Below are positions 43,751 to 55,311 of a stretch of DNA of 62,626 nt, piece by piece. The translations under genes and the position numbers were made by a program. This DNA comes from Klebsormidium nitens. Its lineage: Eukaryota > Streptophyta > Klebsormidiophyceae > Klebsormidiales > Klebsormidiaceae. Each line of letters opens with the position of its first letter. The stretch's first letter is position 1. The stretch spans positions 15,753 through 78,378 of the forward strand of contig DF237384.1 in assembly GCA_000708835.1 (NCBI GenBank). Direction: 5' to 3'. The notes under the pieces are model-generated. The model ran no database searches. It had not been told where the DNA came from and was given only the letters and a program-made list of their open reading frames with translations.

Positions 43751-44787
43751 ATGTGGCCGCCTGCGAACAATTGTAAGATGGTCTCTTAGCAGACGATTCG
43801 ATGCAGGCGGCGGCAACGTGACGCTCATTTTGCGACTCTGCTCGTATAGTTCAGCATGCTCATTGTATTAGCTAAGCAAGTGTGTAACACTGAAGCCCCG
43901 AGCCAAGGCTATGGGCGCTAGAGTCCAGTTGGCTTGTGCTAAGCCGAGGTTGGACGAACAGCCACCATTTAGGATATCACCACCTCAATCAGGAAAGAAG
44001 CTCGACTTCATATCACGCTATCCGGCAGGCACGATGCAATTGTCGCTTGCAGATCCACGTCTTACACCTGGTTCTTTACCGTCAAACCGCATTTTGGCAA
44101 TTTGCATATCAGCATTTCACTGATGCATCAAGAACAGTGAAGCGCGGCGGCATAACATGCTACTTTGGAAATCTACTGAATGCATGTATGGTTCCGACAG
44201 CTCTACGAGCACACCCGTTCATATGCAGGTCGCAAATTAGACCGTAGTCGTTTCGTGTAAGCAACACTTGATTATGGACGCATTATGTTCTGACCGGCCC
44301 TTGATTTGAGTTAAGGATGCATTGTGCGAGTAAGTGTTCGGGTGCATGTGGCCATGCGTGCACGCTGGTGCCTTAACCGGATTCTGCAGTGTGTCGACTT
44401 GTGAGCGGCACCTTGGCCAGGGTCACGAATTGGGTTCTGAATGCTCGTGCCCCAGCTACCAAGACAAGTACATGGTGTGCGCCACGCATGCCCTTTTGAC
44501 GCACATGTCTGGGCGTCCAAGCGAGCGTTCTTCATCATCTCCTACCTGTACAACGGTTCATCAAGTGAAGCCTTTCTTGGAGTCTTCAAAACGGAAAAAC
44601 TTGCTCAAACTCTTTGTTGTTGGTTCTATTCTTCCCGAAGAACCGTGGCTCCTCAAAGGAGCCGCACTAAAAAGCAAGGGCAGATTCCAACAACGCTGAC
44701 TACAAACAGTGCAGCTTTCTTGCGTGCCCACCCCCGGGGCTTTCCGTGAGGAGCCTCACTTTGAAAGAGGCGCTGCCGTCCGCGGCC
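43751..44787. other. Intergenic, convergent 3' ends
   Basis: This 1,037-base stretch lies between the stop of the giant gene and the stop of the metacaspase on the other strand. It must hold both 3' UTRs. A TGTAA, used as a polyadenylation signal in some green algae, lies at about 43772, 22 bases after the stop. No coding sequence is seen. Confidence 0.6.
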
Positions 44788-47700
44788 CTATATGGAGAAC
44801 GGCCGGTTGAGGTCGAACATGCGGTCGCTGGAGAGCTGCGGGATCTGCGTGAGCCCCCCCCCACTGCTCGCCCCGAACACGCTGCCCAGCAGGCTGCCCA
44901 GCAGGCCGCCCCCCGTCAAAGCGGGGATACCCCCCCCCGCCCCTAGTGACGCATTGGCGTCGCGGATGGCTTGCCGCATCGCCGCCAGAAGGGAGCCGTA
45001 CGTTTGCGCCTGGTTGCGCTCGATGGCCTGGATGAACGAGTACGTCATCGCCCCCGTCGACACTGTGCCGCTGAACGCCTGCGCACGCAAGCACGAGGGG
45101 CCGCTCAGGGGGCTGCAGACAACGGCAGGCGACAGCAGGCGTGCGACACCCCAGCGGTAACGGAACAATTTGTCGCACTGGAAGCCACAATTCCTGCCAA
45201 AGGTGCCCAGTCACTGAGTAGCGTTGCGAGGGCGACTTTACCAGCCGAACGGTTCCTGTGGGAACAGAAGCTGCCCAACCTGGTAGCCTGTGACCTTCGT
45301 CCGGGGCAGAGGGGCTTGCAATCATACTTCCGGATCTCCAACCATATTGAACGATCTCGAACCATATTGAACCGGGGCTGACAATCGGCTTTGAAAGGAT
45401 GAGGTCAAACAGGATCCAGGGTAGCTTCGACTCCTGCTACATTCTACGAACTCTTCGAGCAAGGTTGGCTGAATTTCGGAACCCCAGGCAATGGAGGCCA
45501 GTCGCATTGGGGTACTCAAGAAAATCGTGTACGACAGCCTACTGAACGGGTTGTCGCCTGCAGCGGCGCTCACCGCGGTGTCGGCGGAGGTCTGCGCGTC
45601 CTCGCAGCCGCTGAAGCTGATGGCCTCGCCGCCGGCGGTGCCCTTGTACGTGCGCCCCATGCGCTGGTCCTCCCACGCCACCTGGTTGTACTGGTTGATC
45701 TGCGCGGCAGGGAGGCTCAGATGTGTAATCTTGCGGGCCTGCCATTCCTGTCTTACATGCCGTATCAGTCTTGTCCTCGTATGTCACACACTCCACACCG
45801 ACAGATCGTCAGAGCAAGATACCTCCACCACGGTTTGGTTCTGCACGAGCTGAACCCGTACGAACGACACCCACATCATTACTACATGGAAAAGGGCACA
45901 TACGGAAATTCTCCCCTGTGTCAGCGGAGAATTCAGCTCTCAGGACTGACCCAGTCACTACCGACCGAGACCGGACCCCGTTCTGGTGCGCACCTGCGCG
46001 AGGAAGGGCAGGTCCAGGATGGTCCCCGAGTGGCACGCGTCCACGACCGCGTGCAGGCGCACCCCCGGCAGCAGCGGGTTCACGAGCGCGCGGTTCAGCT
46101 CGTCGTCCACGATCTGGCCGTTGCGCTCGAAGTCCACGGGGCAGATCGTCTCGTCGAAGCCGTCCACCTGTCAAGCAGGCGCACAGCCACCAGGCGTGAG
46201 CGGCAGGCCAGCCAGGCACAGGCGGCGGGGACAATCAAGGCAAGGCAGTCCGGCAGGCAGGCAGTGAACCTGGAGGTGACTCTGCGCTCGCTTGCACGTC
46301 CGGCACAAGGTCTGTGACGCCGTGCTGGGGCACAGCGGCGGAGCAGAGCGCGGTTGCCTGCGTACCTCCTCCCCCAGGCGGTTCCGTTGTTGACCCCCAT
46401 GGCCTGCCACAGCAAAGCAGAAGCATGATGAGCACGGATGAGCGGATCGTTTCCAAGGTCGTACAAAGCTTCGCAGTATTCCGAACACTCAGATTTGGCA
46501 AGACCTGGCTTGCGACTGGGTGAGAAATATGCCGGACTTCATTTCCCCTGACAGAAGCTGGCGGAGCCATCCAAAAGTACGTTGCCAGAAGTGGACAGCC
46601 AATGCGGTGGTGGGTACATAAGCTTGCGCTCCTTGCACAACAGATCCCCTGTACTCTGATCAGGTCGAATGGCTACGCCAGCCTTTCGTGGGTTTTCAGG
46701 GTCGACCTCGGCGCCTCACCTGAGTAGTGGAAGACGAGGGAGTCTCCAGCTTGCTGCCCCTGGATGAGCCAGTAGAGCGCGGACATGATGTTGTAGCGGG
46801 TGGGGATGCGCAGCGGGTCGCGGTCCTCCTCTGCACAAGACAGCCGGCCCCCTCAGTGAGGGCTGCCCGGGCTAACAGGGGGTAGAAAGACCCGCCAAGC
46901 AATTGGGCTGTACCTGCCACAGTAATGGAAAAAGCAGTGCCAGCCCACTGCCGGTTGACTCTGACTTCAGGAGTCAACAGAAGGAAAAAGATAAGCCATG
47001 CTATCCAAACTTGTCTTGTTGCCCAGGGGGAAGACAACTCTGGTGCATTGGCGGCCCACCTGTGAGCATGAGGATCTGCTCCTCCTTGAAGCCCAGCTTG
47101 TTGGTCAGCAAGTACTTCATGCACTGCGCGTCGTTGATGCACCCTGCACTCGCAGCAGCACGCCGTCAGAAGAAGAACCCCGCCTCAACTAAGGACAGCG
47201 CAAGGGAGCCAGCACGCGGCAAGGGGACCAGGAACGTGGCGCAAGTGAGCAGCATGTCAAGACAGCCTGGCGGCCAGCTCGCCACCTCCTGTGACTGCCG
47301 TCCGGCTGGCACCACACCGCCGGCAGCGCTGGCGCTTCTTTTCTTAACAAAAGGTTGCCCCAGGGCAGCGGGGCGGAGGGGCTCACCTTTGAGATGATAG
47401 CGCTGGTTCAAGTACGAGATGCCACAGACCACGGCGCGCTTCTTGCCATGGAAGGAGGGCATGGACGGGGTGTACTGGCTGGGGTTTGGGGGGGGGAGGC
47501 TGGACGCGGGGATCTCAGGGCGCACAAAGGCACCCCCAGGAGGGCCAGCGCCGTAGCTCCCAGGCGGGGGCTGAAAGCCACCTGAGAAGGGAGGGGGGCC
47601 CTGGTAGCCGCCTTGAGGGGGGAATGGAGGGGGGCCTGGCAAGGAAGAGAAACCGTCATGAGGGATCACTCCAATCCATGACGGATCACTCCAATCAAAA

Positions 47701-48332
47701 TCTACCCCCGTCCACAGGGCAATGTAACAGCAATGATCATCACCGAAGATGGCCTTCACATTTTGAAAGCGCATTCGAAGATGGGGACTGCAGCAGAGAT
47801 GTTTGTGTAACTCGTGCGAACACCGTTTAGGAGAGGTGATGTGTACTAGTTGCAAAAGCGGTGTTCTTGGCTGGAAAGGCATGTCTCAAAGTGATTGCGG
47901 GCTGCCTCAATTCATCACCAATTATTTTCAGACAGCTGTGCAACCCATGCTTCAGCAGGGCACTGAACATACCTCCCACATATGGCGCAGGCGGACCAAA
48001 CCCGCCGCTGGGGCCAAACCCGCCACTGGGGCTGGCCCCAGGGTACCCCCCTGCGGCGGGCTGTGCACTTTTGGCCGGTGCAATGCTGATGACGGTGCTG
48101 CAAACCACACACCTGCACACAGGTGGCCAAAACAATGCATAATTCGGGGGGATTGCAATGCACCACAAGCAGCGGAGGGTTCAAGTGAACATCCTGCCAC
48201 CAGCTAATGACATGAACTGAGTGCACACCATAGCCTGGATGCTGGGGGCATTCCTTACTGTATTTTTTGTGCTCCAGGCGGCAGCTGAAGAGTCGTCCGG
48301 CACTTGGGGCAATCAATCAGATAACTCGCCAT
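44788..48332 (-). CDS. Type I metacaspase with LSD1-type zinc finger
   Basis: Nine exons (minus strand): 48332-48259, 48112-47973, 47635-47387, 47143-47060, 46830-46720, 46403-46366, 46167-45994, 45699-45574, 45078-44788. They give 428 residues, with every junction in frame. Residues 8-29 form the finger CPKC..LQLPPGA..CVVC. Residues about 38-120 are a Gly/Pro-rich linker with GGFGP repeats. The peptidase C14 fold starts at KRAVVCGISYL; the catalytic His is at about 221 (YSGHGG, split by an intron) and Cys at about 277 (DACHSGT). Metacaspases are Arg/Lys-specific cysteine proteases involved in cell-death and stress responses, and the N-terminal finger-plus-linker prodomain is the type I plant form. 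The start was chosen at MASYLIDC; an in-frame upstream ATG at 48440 exists but would add residues unlike the family. It shares an 860-base divergent promoter with the syntaxin gene. Confidence 0.92.
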
Positions 48333-49192
48333 CGTGGTGCAGCTTTCAAAAGAAGAGTGTGGGCATACAACTCCCTGCAAACACGACCCGCCTGCTCTCC
48401 CAAGCTCCTCAGAGGCCTCAGTATTGCAGCTCGTCAGCAATTTCTACCATTTGTAGTCTACCTATAGTACTGAGTGTGCGCACATGTCATGACAATTCAG
48501 CACCCCATATCTGAAACTATGATTCATGAAAGTACGGTATCATGGTGTTCATCCACATGCCAACCAACGGGCTAACGGGGAGTTCCCTAGCTTCACCTTC
48601 CTGCCACCTGGCCCAAATTTTGGCACTTCACGAAGAACGGCGGCCGCGCGCGGAGGCCGGGCATGTGGGCGAACTAGAGCTGTGCGCACGCACGTCCCAA
48701 CATCGCAGGGCCCGAGTGCCATCTGAGCAGCACGGACCGTCCGATGTTCTGTGTCCTGGTGTGACGGTTGATCTTGCAGCTGGTCGCGCACATGCTGCCA
48801 TGAAGCAGGCTGCTGCAGCCGCCATTGTCAATTGAACAGCATTGACCTTCCTGGTGGCTGCTGCACCGCCTTTGCCCGGCCCCTGGCCTGTTAAACTTGA
48901 AGGTGCCGTTGACAAATCCTCGACGCACGCAGCACACTGGGTGACCTCGCGGGGGGACTGCTGTTGCTCAGCTTCAGCAGCATTTGTCCCGAGCAGGAAG
49001 TAAAGCAGCAAGGTCATTGCGCACCAACACATGCTGAGCACTGTTGGCTGGGGAGGAATTATCCCCAAATTGGTCACGCTAGTCAGGTAACAGCAGCCAG
49101 CGTGGCCAGCTGCTATTTTAGCACGGGTGCCGATCAAAGGGAGCAAGTTCATTGCCTGCAGACAGGTGCATTGGGGATTGAACATCAGCACC
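48333..49192. promoter_or_regulatory. Divergent intergenic region, metacaspase / syntaxin
   Basis: 860 bases between two start codons pointing away from each other, so it must hold both promoters and 5' UTRs. One GCGGCCGC octamer lies at 48640-48647. I see no clear TATA box near either start and no other gene. Confidence 0.6.
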
Positions 49193-51934
49193 ATGAACGA
49201 TCTTCTTGGGGTACGTGTCTTGCACTCAGCCTATAACTTTCCAGAATGACAAGCTAGCTTGCTTGAGTTATTGCTACCCCAATATGCTTGCCTAAGTGAG
49301 CTTTCAGTAAAGCTCATCGCGGTTCCTCATTGTGTCCCGTTATGCTGCAATCCAGTCCTAGATCTTGAGGGCGTTGGAGCTCTGAATGTGTCTGAGGATC
49401 TTATCGAATCAATTGAGACACCGCTCTTTGCAAGTCCATACAACTGTGGAGAGCGGTCAATTTGTGAGTGAATTTTTAGTGAGTCTTGCGTTGGCCTATC
49501 AGAGGAGATGTCGCCGTGGGCAAGTCCTTTCTCTCAATTGTGCGGAATGTGCTGTACCTTGAAACATCTGCTTGTAATTGTGGGGCTGCCCCTTCCGAAT
49601 AGGCAGCTCTGGAACCCTGGCTGGTTGCAAGAGGGTCTGGGGGACTGTTTAAGCAGCATTGCCGCACTGCGTGGCCGTGATGCTTGCTGTATAACCCCCG
49701 GAGCGCGGCTGACTCAGTGCACCGCGGGCCCAACCCTAAGGATGTTGCTGGCGGCGTGTGCAGGACATTGGGGGTGCCAATGGCCACAGCAAGGACCTGG
49801 AGGCGGGGCCTGCGGGCCCCTCGCAGGCGGACCGCAACCTGCAGCAGTTCTTTGACGAGGTGGCGGAGATCAAGAGCCAGATGGCGGCCATCCGCAGGAA
49901 CCTGCACAAGCTGCAGGACGCCAACGAGGAGAGCAAGCAGGTCACGCGCGCCCCCGACATGAAGGGTGAGGCCACGCCCCCTTCAAGGACGCGCGCCTGA
50001 CTCCTGCTGCCGACCAGCCCCTCGATGGGGATGGGCTCTGGGTGGCCTCGTCAGCAGGGCTGTCAGCTGCTCGCTGGACAATTGTCTGATGGGGGGTTCT
50101 CGCTCTTCCGATGGGGGGTGCCCACGGCGTACTGATCTGTTGCGTGATGGTGCAGCCCTGAAGGAGAAGATGGAGGCTGACATCGACGAGGTCAGCAAGA
50201 TGGCGCACAACATCAAGAGCAGGCTTGAGGCACTAGACAAAGCGGTGAGCAGCGAAGTGTTCTGATGTTGCATCACTTGGTCCTCTGCTTATACTGACCG
50301 TATGTTGGAGTCAAATGGTGCACAGAAGTAGGCTTTCATGTTGGTCACTTGGCCCCTGGCGAATTCATCTTTCGCCGGGCTGCCACCAGCTAGAAAGCTC
50401 AAATCTTCTTGAGGTAAGCCTTGGCAGCACAATTAGTGAAGGGGCATCAGAAGCTCAGAAGCTTTCTTCACTCCTTCCATTGTATTTGGAACTTCAGGTT
50501 GGGGCGCATGGGCTTTTGACTGTGGAAGAAAGAGGGGCAGGTCTGTGTACTTGCCCATGCTTGACTCGCACTCAATTCTTGAGAAGCTGCCAGCCCGCCC
50601 TGACTCGCGATGCGCGTGCGCTTGCAGAATGCGGAGAGCCGCAAGCAGGCGGGGTGCGGGGAGAACAGCAGCAGCGACCGCACGCGCATGTCCATCACCA
50701 ACACGCTCAAGAAGAAGCTCAAGGAGCTCATGGGCGAGTTCCAGGCGCTGCGCCAAAAGTTCCAGGACGAGTACAAGGAGGTCGTGGAGAGGAGGATCTT
50801 CACGGGTCAGGCCCCGCCGCTCCCACTTGCAACCATCTGCCCCTGGCAGCGACAGGGTCCTGAAACAAATGTCTCAGTTCTCTGCTCAGTGAAGAGCCTC
50901 ATCTCAGTTGGCGCCCTCTGCGGGGTGCTTTGGCCCCATGCGCCTGACTCGTTGCCACTGCCCTGAGGATACATTTATACTGTGCTGGCTCTGACAGCCG
51001 GGGAGTTGTGCTGTGCAGTGACGGGGAAGCGGCCAGACGAGGACCAGGTGGAGCAGATCATTGAGAGCGGGGAGAGCGAGCAGATCTTCCAGAAGGCCAT
51101 CCAGGAGCAGGGCAGGGGCCAGGTGAGGGAGCGCCGCGCGCGCAGCCCGGCAGCAATGACCACTGGTTTGTGGGCCAGGAGCAGGTTTAATGCCGTTTCC
51201 TTGAGGCAGAGGCACAAAGTCAAGCAACAGTTGACCATCATCCGCCAGATTGTACAAAGAGAACCGTGTGCGGATACACAGGTGTTTGCCTCCATCGTGT
51301 TTGGTGTCGTCAGGTCACATTTATTGGCAGCTGCAGTTGGTTGAAGCAATGTGGCTGGGAATACCCAGGCCGCTAGCACAGGGCCTTATCACGTTTGCTC
51401 ACTCAGGAGTTTGACTCTACTTCGTTTGATCCCAATTTGGCTTCACTTACGAATTCCGGTTTGGGTCGAAAAAGGGTGGGCAAGCCTCTCAGGACCACAG
51501 AAGATGTCCAGAACAGATTACGCTTTCCGTCTGTGACACGCTCATTATCGGGGTTCAGTGCACGAGGCATGCGCGTGCGCCGAGGCGGTGATGCGTGGGT
51601 GCGTGGCTTGGTGCAGATTTTGGACACGATTGCGGAGATCCAGGAGCGGCACGACGCGGTGCGCGACATGGAGCGCAAGCTGCTGGAGCTGCACCAGATC
51701 TTCATGGACATGGCCGTGCTGGTGGAGGCGCAGGGCGAGCTGCTGGACAACATCGAGGTGCAGGTCACCAAGGCCGTGAACCACATCGAGCAGGGCACCA
51801 AGGCGCTGGTCAAGGCCAAGGCGCTGCAGCGCAACACGCGCAAGTGGATGTGCTGCGCCATCATCATCCTGCTCATCGTCGTCGTTGTCATTGTGGTCGC
51901 CGTGGTACAACCCTGGAAGTCGGGCAATGCCTAG
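49193..51934 (+). CDS. Qa-SNARE syntaxin, SYP1/SYP13-like
   Basis: Exons 49193-49210, 49764-49965, 50156-50244, 50628-50805, 51019-51122 and 51617-51934 give 302 residues, the normal length for plant SYP1 proteins. The first exon codes only MNDLLG, the standard start of plasma-membrane syntaxins. Residues about 25-150 are the Habc helices ([43 protein letters not shown]). EYKEVVERR and [12 protein letters not shown] precede the SNARE helix. The helix keeps the zero-layer Gln (LVEAQGE, about 236). A C-terminal anchor ([17 protein letters not shown]) ends five residues before QPWKSGNA. It would drive fusion of secretory vesicles at the plasma membrane or cell plate. The exon 4 donor is GTCAGG. 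Confidence 0.93.
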
Positions 51935-53208
51935 CGGCGCCACACCCGCTCAATCAGCCACCGTACCGTCGGGTAGCTGAGCTGCCAAGTCTGCAAGGTC
52001 GTCTCCGCAGCATGCTCCCCGGATTGAGGGAGTCCATCACTATCTGCAAAAATACTCAGTTAACTCTCTACTCGAGGTTAGAAACGAACACGTGTTTTCT
52101 GCAAGAGGGATTGACCAGCGGCTGTGTGCTGTCCAAAAATGTGCGCATAGAGTTTTTTATATGACGTTCTGTGAATCTCGAAAGTTTTTAGTACCGGCCC
52201 TTGTTCATGAGAAATCTAGAGATTGGGATCAAGCTGCGCTGGTAACTCTGTCCTTCTAAAGCTCCTGAGCTGGTGCACGAGTGCCGCTGACAAGCAAATC
52301 AGTAAAGCTCAGTGCTGTGGGTAGCAAGTTGCTCAAACTCGCAGGCATGCTCCAAGATATTGGACATGGCGAGAGTACACATGGTGCTTCCTCCGTTTCA
52401 GTTTTGAGAGAACAATCCGATGAGTTTCTAACAAGCCGCTGCTCACGGTTTTCCTCGTAATCCAGGTCGGCTGTCTCTTTCTGATCTGCGTCATGCTTAA
52501 CGGTGTTTGATCGGGTATCAATTTTCAAGGGCATGTTGATCTGCATGCATGAATGTTAGGCCTAGCTACATAGAAACCTAGTATTGAACCAAGGCGGCTC
52601 GACTGCCTTCAGCACATTGCTTGTGCGACCCGTATATCATGATCGATATGACCCGACGTGCATGATATATCATGCTGATATGCTTTTAGCTGGAGTCGTG
52701 CGGATAACTTTGCAGTGAATGTTGGGATTACGTGCACCTGGCGACAAGGTGCTGCCCCTTAGAGGGCCAGCTCATCACATCTGGTGGTACACCTAAGTTC
52801 ACCCACTTTAGTGTGCAAGAAAATTGACTCGATAGCAACGATGCTGACCTCCTCAACCCATGCCCACTAGTAAAACAAGATCCAGCTAACAACATTCAAT
52901 GGCCTGATTATGCGTTCAGAATCGTTGGATTAGGCCGCCTCAAGCCGGTGTCAGTCTGTCTGGCTTGCTGCGCATTCTAGCTAGTAAGATAGTGATGGAC
53001 GGATGACTCTTTTGGCAAGATCAAATTGAGTTCAAAGCCGGCCCTTGATAGAAAGCGGGTCGCAAGTAACACGCACGGAGATAAACTATTTCAACTCACG
53101 GATCAAAACGTTTGCCACAAGTATGACTACTGGAAAAGGATATTTGCAATGAGACTAACAAAGGAAGCACGTAATGTCAAGCCCGCGAGTGCTGCTGCGA
53201 TTGGTAGC
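51935..53208. other. Intergenic, convergent 3' ends
   Basis: 1,274 bases between the stops of the syntaxin and PRAT genes. It is lower in GC than the genes around it and holds a perfect 16-base palindrome at 52660-52675. I find no coding sequence or structured RNA in it. Confidence 0.6.
52660..52675. repeat. 16-base perfect palindrome
   Basis: GCATGATATATCATGC reads the same on both strands. It lies between two convergent genes and could form a small cruciform or be chance; a second ATCATGAT lies 20 bases upstream. Confidence 0.7.
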
Positions 53209-54865
53209 CTATTTCCTAAGCTCTCTCCTTATCGCTTCTTTCACTCTCCTCGACTCAGCCTTCTTGAGCCGTGTGTGAAAGCTTCGCACCGGCCGGACTA
53301 CCGGCTCCAGGAAGGCCGGTGTGTGGGGGAAGTTTGAGTGCGCCAAGCGGTCCACCTGCCGCGTTGAGAAGCGGCGGTGGGCCAGCTGCGAGGTTGGCAG
53401 CGGGGCCGCAGTGGCAGAAGGCTGCAAATTTTCGATCAGGTACGAGAATACGCCGAACCCCGTGCAGCTCTGCAGCGCGGACTGCAGGCCACCGTCTGCC
53501 CCCACTACCAGCCCAGTGGCGCACCCCGACACCCCCGCATGCCACCCTGGCAACAGAGCAAGGGAGCACGTCAGGAAGCTGGGCGAGAGCGGAGGGGAGA
53601 CACCCCACGACAAGAAAGAGGCTGGCCTGCCAACCTTCGCAGTCCACCTGCAGTGGGGGCTGGTGGGCAATAAGGTCCTAACTGAAAAACGGGCGTTGCT
53701 TGATCACAAACGAAGGCTTACTCTCTCTGCCGCCGCGCAGGCTCTCCAAAGAACACGCCATTGCTGAGTGCACCCCCCCCAGAAGAGCGAAGGTCTGCAG
53801 CGATGGAGCAAAGTGTCAGGACATGCCTGTCACACAGCCAGGCACACAGGCGCTGCAGACGTGCTCCAGCGTTGGCTCAATGTTGGCCCAATGCCTCAAC
53901 TTGCAGTGTGCCAGGCGGAGAGCGCACATTGAATTGCCAGGTGGAGGGACAGTGCGCGCTCACCTTGGCAGACTTGCCACCTTCGCCGAGTGCCACCTTG
54001 AAGCCCTCGCGCTTGAACAACCCGCTCCCTGCGGTGGGCAACCACAAGTGCATCACCAAATGCCACAAGTCCCTGCTGGCGTGGCACAATCACAGGCACG
54101 CCGGACAGCTCGATGAACATGCAGCAGCAAGCCCCGGGCTGTGCGAGCACGCTCACCGACTCCCCAGATGCCGCCCATGACAGCGCCGGACACCGCAGCG
54201 CCGAGGCCCTTGCCCATGCAAATGGCCCCATTCAGAAGGGCGGGGTTCAAGTCGGAACCTGGAGGAAGACAGGGACAGGCAGCGTAAACCAGCAATCGTC
54301 AGGCGGTCGCAACTCTTAAAAAGCGAGATTTCAACAACTCAAGCACTGCAAAACATACTGACCCAGCTGTGAATTGTCATCAGGAACAGCACTGCAAACC
54401 TGACGCTCACGGCATTGTCAGCTGGTGGGCACCGGACCCCTTCTTTTGCCACCAACAGCATCGGCAAACGCGCACGTAATTGGAGCAAACAGGCAAGGCC
54501 CATCTGCCCCAATGTATGCACATGCAAGCGTCTATTTCATCTCAATGCACGATGTGTTAATCCCCCGCCCCGCCCCCACCTCCTTCTTCCTCCTCCTCTT
54601 CTTCCTCGTCCTCCTCATCCTCCTCTTCCTCCTGTGCTGCTACGCTGAACCTGCCCCTGCTGCGCGCTGTCCGCGGGGCCGACCTTGCCGGACTCTCTGC
54701 CCCCAACACCGCTGCCACTGATGGGTCCACAGACTGCAGCGTAGCCTCTAGCGTCTGCGCAGCTTCTGTGCCCTCTGTTGCCACGGCAGGAGCCGCCAAG
54801 TCTTCGGCCCCGCCTGAAGCAGGAGCAGAGGCCGGACTATCCTTGTTGCCGCCTGCTTCAGCCAT
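53209..54865 (-). CDS. PRAT-family (Tim17/Tim22/Tim23) protein, HP20-like
   Basis: Exons (minus strand) 54865-54580, 54258-54157, 54028-53964, 53794-53722 and 53546-53209 give 287 residues, all in frame. The first 95 residues are low-complexity, Ala/Pro-rich then a run of Glu. The core holds Gly-rich helices typical of PRAT transporters: AAVSGAVMGGIWGVG, SGLFKREGFK, AKTFALLGGVHSAMACSLESLRG, GVSGCATGLVVGADGG and CTGFGVFSYLIE. The pattern resembles the plant HP20/TIM22-like plastid or mitochondrial membrane proteins, from memory of the family. The C-terminal 50 residues are basic and unassigned; an earlier donor in exon 5 (at about CGGCAG|GTGGAC) could give a different end. The acidic N-terminus is not a usual targeting peptide. 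Confidence 0.74.
54581..54635 (-). repeat. Glu-coding GAG/GAA microsatellite
   Basis: A purine-rich run (CTC/TTC on the plus strand) codes an almost unbroken row of Glu with one or two Asp in exon 1 of the PRAT gene. The splice donor follows directly (GGAG|GTGGGG at 54580), so length changes would alter the acidic tail but not the splice site. Confidence 0.75.
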
Positions 54866-55311
54866 GGCCCCTGCCGTCACCGCTCGCGGCTCTACAAATT
54901 TGGCAAATGCGCCACTGGCACAAGTGTACAGAAGCGACACAAAGCAGCCAAAAGGACACACACACGGACAGTACCGTACTAAAACTTAAAGCCTCCATGC
55001 TGCTGCACTGTCTGCACAGAATCGTGCAACTAGGTGCGGCAAACTTTCATTTGGCGACCCGCAACCCCCGGGCCTTGACCGGACGGGGCGGCAGTTCGGA
55101 CGGCACGGGACGGTTGCCTATTCTGAGGCTATTCTGGTCCAGAAGAAGCTGTCGGAGCCTGCCGGAGCGGCGGCCCGGGCCCCACTGCCGCGGTAACGGC
55201 ACAGCTGGTTGTCCGTCTACACAAGTCGGCCGCCTCCATCGCTTCTCCCTCTTTCAGCCTTCCTCTGCAACGAGAGGGCGTTGGCAGGCGCTGCGAGGGG
55301 TGTTGGCAGCC
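54866..55311. promoter_or_regulatory. Divergent promoter region, PRAT / RPS11
   Basis: 446 bases between the two start codons, transcribed outwards on both sides. A short pyrimidine-rich stretch (TCTCCCTCTTTC) lies at 55243-55254, upstream of the S11 start, as is common near the transcription start of ribosomal protein genes. No TATA box is evident. Confidence 0.6.

Noticed and set aside
44792-48207. Plus-strand open frames over the metacaspase locus
   Set aside because: They lie opposite the GC-rich exons on the minus strand that carry the conserved protease motifs, and they show no known motif themselves.
48333-48440. Extending the metacaspase start to the ATG at 48440
   Set aside because: The extra 36 residues resemble no prodomain. 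The zinc finger of this family normally starts within the first ten residues, as it does from 48332.
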